DNA from: CAYLSV01 sp964386435
Lineage (GTDB): Bacteria; Planctomycetota; Phycisphaerae; Tepidisphaerales; Tepidisphaeraceae
DNA: 50,912 bases
Assembly: GCA_964386435.1 (NCBI GenBank)
Contig: CAYLSV010000019.1
Coordinates: forward strand, 1 to 50,912
Direction of reading: 5' to 3'
The notes beneath the pieces were generated by a model, which was not told where the DNA came from, ran no database searches, and worked only from the letters and a program-made list of their open reading frames with translations. The position numbers were made by a program, and so were the translations under genes. Positions 47,885 through 50,912 of this stretch are shown here, one piece after another (within the stretch, counting starts at the first letter, position 1; each line of letters opens with the position of its first letter).

Positions 47885-48349
47885 TCAAACGTATAGCACG
47901 ACCTGCTGCTGCTCGACGCCGACCTCGTAAGTTTCGACTTCCGGGTCCGGGGCGTTCGAGTCGATGGAAACGGTCTTGCCTTCGACTTCAACGTCGTAGC
48001 ACTTCACCCGCACCTTGTGCGGATTAAAAACGCTGCGGCCAGTGGTCAAGTCGAACTCCCAGCCGTGCCACGGGCAGCGCAGCACGCGGCCCTGCAGGCC
48101 GTAGTTGAACTCGCCGACCTCGCCCGGCAAGGTCGTCCCGCTGACCGGCCCCAGGCACAGCGGGGCGAGCTGGTGCGGGCAAGCGTTCCGCAAGGCGTGG
48201 TAGGTGCCGTCGACGTTGAAGACGCCGATCGACCGACCGGCAACTTCCACGATCCGCCGCTCGCCCGGCGGCAACGCGCCCACGGCGCACACGACGTGCC
48301 GCTTGCCTCTGGGTTTCGCCGGTGCTGGCTGCTTGGAAGACTCAGGCAT
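47885..48349 (-). CDS. Rieske [2Fe-2S] ferredoxin-like protein
   Basis: 154 residues. The cluster ligands are Cys57-x-His59 (RNACPHQLAPLC) and Cys92-xx-His95 (LRCPWHGWEFD), as in ferredoxin components of ring-hydroxylating oxygenases. No signal peptide or membrane segment is present, so it is a soluble cytoplasmic electron carrier or a regulatory Rieske protein. It starts 6 bp after the amidohydrolase stop on the same strand, so the two form a tight operon. No oxygenase or reductase gene is nearby, and its redox partner is unknown. Confidence 0.92.
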   Translation of the reverse strand: MPESSKQPAPAKPRGKRHVVCAVGALPPGERRIVEVAGRSIGVFNVDGTYHALRNACPHQLAPLCLGPVSGTTLPGEVGEFNYGLQGRVLRCPWHGWEFDLTTGRSVFNPHKVRVKCYDVEVEGKTVSIDSNAPDPEVETYEVGVEQQQVVLYV

Positions 48350-48355
48350 GGTGAC

Positions 48356-49474
48356 TTACTCGGCGTGCGGTTCGAGGTTGTACAGCTCGGCGGCCGTCTG
48401 CCACATGATCCGATCCCGCAGCGCCGGCTCCAGTCGCGGCAGCCCTTTGGTCGGCGAGTCGCCGTCCCAGTGTGGGTAGTCGCTGCTGAACATGAGTGTC
48501 TGCTCCGCGTAAACCATCTCGAAAATCTGCCGCAAATGCTCCGGCTTCTCCGGCTCCTCGATCGGCTGCGTCGTGAGCCGGACGTGCCTGCGGATAACCT
48601 CGCTGGGCGGGTCTACCAGCCACGGCGTTGTCTCGCGCAACCCTTTCCAATTTTTGTCCAGCCGCCACATCAAATGCGGTAGCCATGCCACGCCGCCCTC
48701 GATGCCGACGAACCTCAGCTTCGGGAACTTCTGGAACACGCCCTCCAGCACGAGCGACGTGATCTGCGCCATGTAGTTCTGCGACAAATCGGTGTGCCAC
48801 TCGAAGTAGCTGCTGGGCCAGCCCGCGGCCGTGGGCGGCCCGCTGATGCCGCGACCCTCGGTGCCGGGGTGCAGGGCGATCGGCAGCCCCATCTCCTCGG
48901 CCGCCTCGTACATCGGCCAGTGACTGACGTGACCCAGCGGAATTCGCGTCGCGCTAGCCATGATGACGTGCGGGAACTTCGGGTCGCCGCCCACCCGGCG
49001 GATCTCCTTCGCCGCCGCCTCCGGCCAAGTCTGGCTCACGAACAAACCGGCCAGGAACCGCTTGTCGTGCGCGAGCCAGGTCTCGCGCATGTAATCGTTG
49101 TACGCCGTGCAAACTGCCGCGGCGTAGCGGTAGTCGGGGCTGACGCCAATGCCCAGGGAGTGGCCCGGGTGCAGAATGCCGTAGTCGATGCCGTAAGGCT
49201 CGAAATGATGTTCGAGCATGAAATCCGGGTCGCTGCCCGGGGCGTTGCCGTTGGGGGGCGTGGCATCGGTGCGGTTGAGCGCGTGCGGGTTGGCGAACCC
49301 GAACCCGCCGGGCATCAGGAAGCCACGCTTGGCCAACGCCGGCGGCAACCGGCGGGCGATTGCCCCGTGGTCCGGCTCGTGGTGGATGTCCGTGTCGATC
49401 AACGTCAAAGCCGGCGGCGACGGATCAACCATCCCAGCCGCGCCGGCCGACGCCGAGGAATCGAGCATCCTCAT
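48356..49474 (-). CDS. Amidohydrolase (ACMSD-like metal-dependent hydrolase/decarboxylase)
   Basis: 372 residues of the amidohydrolase-2 superfamily. LIDTDIHHEPD contains the first metal-binding His pair. ILHPGHSLGIGVSPDYRYAA, LPIALHPGTEG (metal His), FVGIEGGVAWLPHLMWRLDK and MFSSDYPHWDGDSP (catalytic Asp) follow in family order. Members decarboxylate or hydrolyse aromatic or unsaturated acids such as aminocarboxymuconate. The Rieske partner immediately downstream suggests a role in aromatic or terpenoid degradation; this is inference. A later start at residue 15 (MVDPSPPALTLIDTD) is possible. Confidence 0.91.
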   Translation of the reverse strand: MRMLDSSASAGAAGMVDPSPPALTLIDTDIHHEPDHGAIARRLPPALAKRGFLMPGGFGFANPHALNRTDATPPNGNAPGSDPDFMLEHHFEPYGIDYGILHPGHSLGIGVSPDYRYAAAVCTAYNDYMRETWLAHDKRFLAGLFVSQTWPEAAAKEIRRVGGDPKFPHVIMASATRIPLGHVSHWPMYEAAEEMGLPIALHPGTEGRGISGPPTAAGWPSSYFEWHTDLSQNYMAQITSLVLEGVFQKFPKLRFVGIEGGVAWLPHLMWRLDKNWKGLRETTPWLVDPPSEVIRRHVRLTTQPIEEPEKPEHLRQIFEMVYAEQTLMFSSDYPHWDGDSPTKGLPRLEPALRDRIMWQTAAELYNLEPHAE

Positions 49475-49533
49475 CCCGGCAGATTAACACGCTTAACGCA
49501 AAACGACATGGCGGTTCACGAGGCGACAATCGG

Positions 49534-50250
49534 TCAGGTTGGCTTCTTCTCGTTGTCATCGATTACCGGGTAAAACTGCCCGCGGTACTTCTTTTCCTCC
49601 GCCGTGGCGGCCGGCTCCGACTCAGGCTCCGGCGCGACCGGCCGCGGCTTGATCGGCTTCGGCCGGAGTTTTTTCACTGGCCGGGGAGTCGGCTCCCAGG
49701 CGGCGAGGCGGCTGGCGATCGGCCAGCCGAAGAACAGGCCCGGCAGCAACCCGGCCGCCGCAGAAACCGCGTAGTGCCAACGCGGCTCTTTCCACCACGC
49801 CGTCTGCCAGGTGATGTCGTCGCTGCCGGCCGCCCGTTGGTCGAGGAACTCCGGCAGCGTGAGGTTCTGCCGCCGCCGGGTCTCGAAGGGCGTGGCGGCG
49901 TCGGTGTATCGCGCTTCCCAAGCCCGTTTCGGCTGGTTGGTGGCCGGGTCGACGTCGCGGTTGAAGTGCTCGAACGTCACCCGATACACCGGCCCGGCCG
50001 GCGTGTCGACGGGCGGGTAAACGACAATGTCGCGGATCAACGGCTCGCCCGTGCCGCGGTCGCGGCGGGTCATGTTGTTCTTCAGCAGCGACGGCCCGGC
50101 CGACACGCCGGGGGCCAGCGGGTCCGGCGAGTACCACGCCAACCCCATCAGCAGTCCAAGCCCCACGCCGAGCAACAGGCCGAGCATCAGGCCCACCAGC
50201 CAACGAAGTCGACGGCCGGCAGCAGGGCGATCGGGGTCGGGCGCGCTCAC
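49534..50250 (-). CDS. Hypothetical protein with two membrane segments
   Basis: 238 residues. TM1 is at ~17-38 (LVGLMLGLLLGVGLGLLMGL). About 110 residues follow, probably extracytoplasmic (PLIRDIVVYPPVDTPAGPVY, RVTFEHFNRDVDPATNQPKR). TM2 is at ~163-181 (YAVSAAAGLLPGLFFGWPI). The C-terminal tail is proline/lysine-rich and ends in an acidic DDNEKKPT. I recognise no family. It is divergent from the lipoprotein gene with 22 bp between the start codons, so their promoters must overlap each other or the coding ends. Confidence 0.72.
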   Translation of the reverse strand: MSAPDPDRPAAGRRLRWLVGLMLGLLLGVGLGLLMGLAWYSPDPLAPGVSAGPSLLKNNMTRRDRGTGEPLIRDIVVYPPVDTPAGPVYRVTFEHFNRDVDPATNQPKRAWEARYTDAATPFETRRRQNLTLPEFLDQRAAGSDDITWQTAWWKEPRWHYAVSAAAGLLPGLFFGWPIASRLAAWEPTPRPVKKLRPKPIKPRPVAPEPESEPAATAEEKKYRGQFYPVIDDNEKKPT

Positions 50251-50272
50251 GACAAGACTCTACCATCGTCCG

Positions 50273-50815
50273 ATGCTCCGTTCACTGCCGATTCTCGCCG
50301 CGCTGCTGACATTTGTCGGGTGTGCCTCGCCCACCTACACGATTACCGCCAACAACCTTACAAGCCGCGGCGGCGATCACGTAAGCGTTTTCGAGAACGA
50401 CGGCCTGCGCTACCTCATCGACCCGCAACCCGGCCGCGTGCGACTCACCGTCCTCAACGTCGGCAACGAGCCTCTCGACCTCGTCGCCGACTCACAGATT
50501 ACCCCGCCTGCCGGCGGCTCCCGCCCCCTCGCGGCCCGCACACTCGCCGCTGGCACCACCTGGCGGCTCACCCTCCCGCCCCGCGAACCCCGCCCCCGCA
50601 CCCTCGACGCCACCCCCGACCGCGGCCCCACCGACGAGGGCGGCTTGATCCTCAGCCCCGGCGGCGGCGCCCGGGCCCCGCAGACCGAACAAGCCGCCGC
50701 CTGGCGCTGGCCAGCCGGCAGCACGACCATCCTCACCTTCCGATGGCAACCCGAAACCGGCGAGTTGATCGAGCACGAGATCGAGGTCCGCAAGGACAAC
50801 CCGAACCCGAAGTAA
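50273..50815 (+). CDS. Hypothetical lipoprotein
   Basis: 180 residues. A lipobox is clear at residues 10-17 (ALLTFVGCASP), predicting lipidation at Cys17. The mature part is rich in beta-strand patterns and arginine/proline turns (RVRLTVLNVGNEPLDLVADS, WRWPAGSTTILTFRWQPETG) and looks like an Ig- or beta-sandwich-type domain, without a catalytic motif. Start ATG 50273. It is followed by a hairpin that terminates transcripts coming from the right, so this gene may converge with one outside the window. Confidence 0.75.
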   Translation: MLRSLPILAALLTFVGCASPTYTITANNLTSRGGDHVSVFENDGLRYLIDPQPGRVRLTVLNVGNEPLDLVADSQITPPAGGSRPLAARTLAAGTTWRLTLPPREPRPRTLDATPDRGPTDEGGLILSPGGGARAPQTEQAAAWRWPAGSTTILTFRWQPETGELIEHEIEVRKDNPNPK

Positions 50816-50821
50816 GGCAAG

Positions 50822-50854
50822 AAAAACGCCGCCGAAGCAAAAGCCTCGGCGGCG
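50822..50854 (-). terminator. Rho-independent terminator for a minus-strand transcript from outside the window
   Basis: CGCCGCCGAAGC and GCCTCGGCGGCG pair with one mismatch around AAAA. On the minus strand the stem is followed by TTTTT (AAAAA at 50822-50826 on the plus strand). On the plus strand no T-tract follows, so the signal serves a gene entering from the right edge. Confidence 0.8.
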
Positions 50855-50912
50855 TCGATTCCAGTTGGGCCGGCTGCCGAAACAGCCGACCCGAGCAGTA
50901 GCGGGGGCGGGA

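Noticed and set aside
50827..50860. Hairpin read as the terminator of the plus-strand lipoprotein gene
   Set aside because: The T-tract occurs only on the minus strand, so it is assigned to a transcript entering from the right.
1..50912. CRISPR arrays, tRNA or rRNA genes, prophage or defence islands
   Set aside because: No regularly spaced direct repeats, no cloverleaf-like sequence, no rRNA core sequence and no capsid, terminase, restriction or toxin-antitoxin genes were recognised.

Overview
The window is a GC-rich chromosomal stretch from a flagellated bacterium, most likely a planctomycete of the Phycisphaerae type. The indicators are the base composition, the tandem C-terminal motif GDANDDGRVNLADFATL on a very large secreted protein, extended forms of house-keeping proteins, a lysine/alanine histone H1-like protein and frequent intergenic palindromes. 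This placement is inferred from style, not from a marker-gene phylogeny. Four runs of N (2686-2700, 26702-26711, 38370-38415, 46760-46769) suggest a scaffolded, possibly metagenome-derived, assembly. Layout: (1) 80-8454 is a flagellar rod, ring and hook-junction cluster. flgG, flgF and a small coupled gene lie on the minus strand; flgI, flgJ, flgN, flgK and an enlarged flgL lie on the plus strand. (2) 8458-13144 is an anaerobic formate module on the minus strand: an OFA/OxlT-type MFS carrier, pyruvate formate-lyase pflB and its activase pflA. It sits between flgL and the flagellar regulators fliW and csrA (14053-15111); csrA has a near-consensus sigma-28 promoter. (3) 15287-20516 holds mixed metabolic and housekeeping genes: a phosphodiester glycosidase, a MoaC-MoaB/Mog fusion, and on the minus strand an FHA protein, lipB, rpmI and rplT. 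(4) 20717-24914 has a histone-like protein, a GT4 glycosyltransferase, and an overlapping set of a LarA-like enzyme, a membrane protein and a phosphoribosyltransferase. (5) 24948-30899 has a membrane-anchored glycerophosphodiesterase, a VanY-like peptidase, a DedA/YqaA-type membrane protein, a STAS protein, a GspE/PilB-type ATPase and a PII protein lacking the uridylylation tyrosine. (6) About 31000-37824 is an accessory and decaying region. A dead IS630-type transposase is followed by a giant surface or secreted protein gene broken by two in-frame stops and one frameshift. (7) 37887-50815 is mostly ordinary: a DUF4112 protein, an AEC permease, an MscS channel, a XerC/D recombinase, a chemotaxis receptor, ybeY with a CorC-like CBS protein, DAHP synthase, an amidohydrolase-Rieske pair, and two envelope proteins. 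Working together: regions 1 and 2 frame flagellar assembly and its post-transcriptional control (FliW-CsrA), with a fermentation operon inserted. The chemotaxis receptor at 43309-44787 fits a motile cell. The most unusual structure is a dispersed family of intergenic nested palindromes, in which each half of a large inverted repeat is itself a hairpin. At least ten loci in 50 kb carry whole or half copies, and two of the four assembly gaps fall inside them. No CRISPR array, tRNA, rRNA or intact mobile element was seen.
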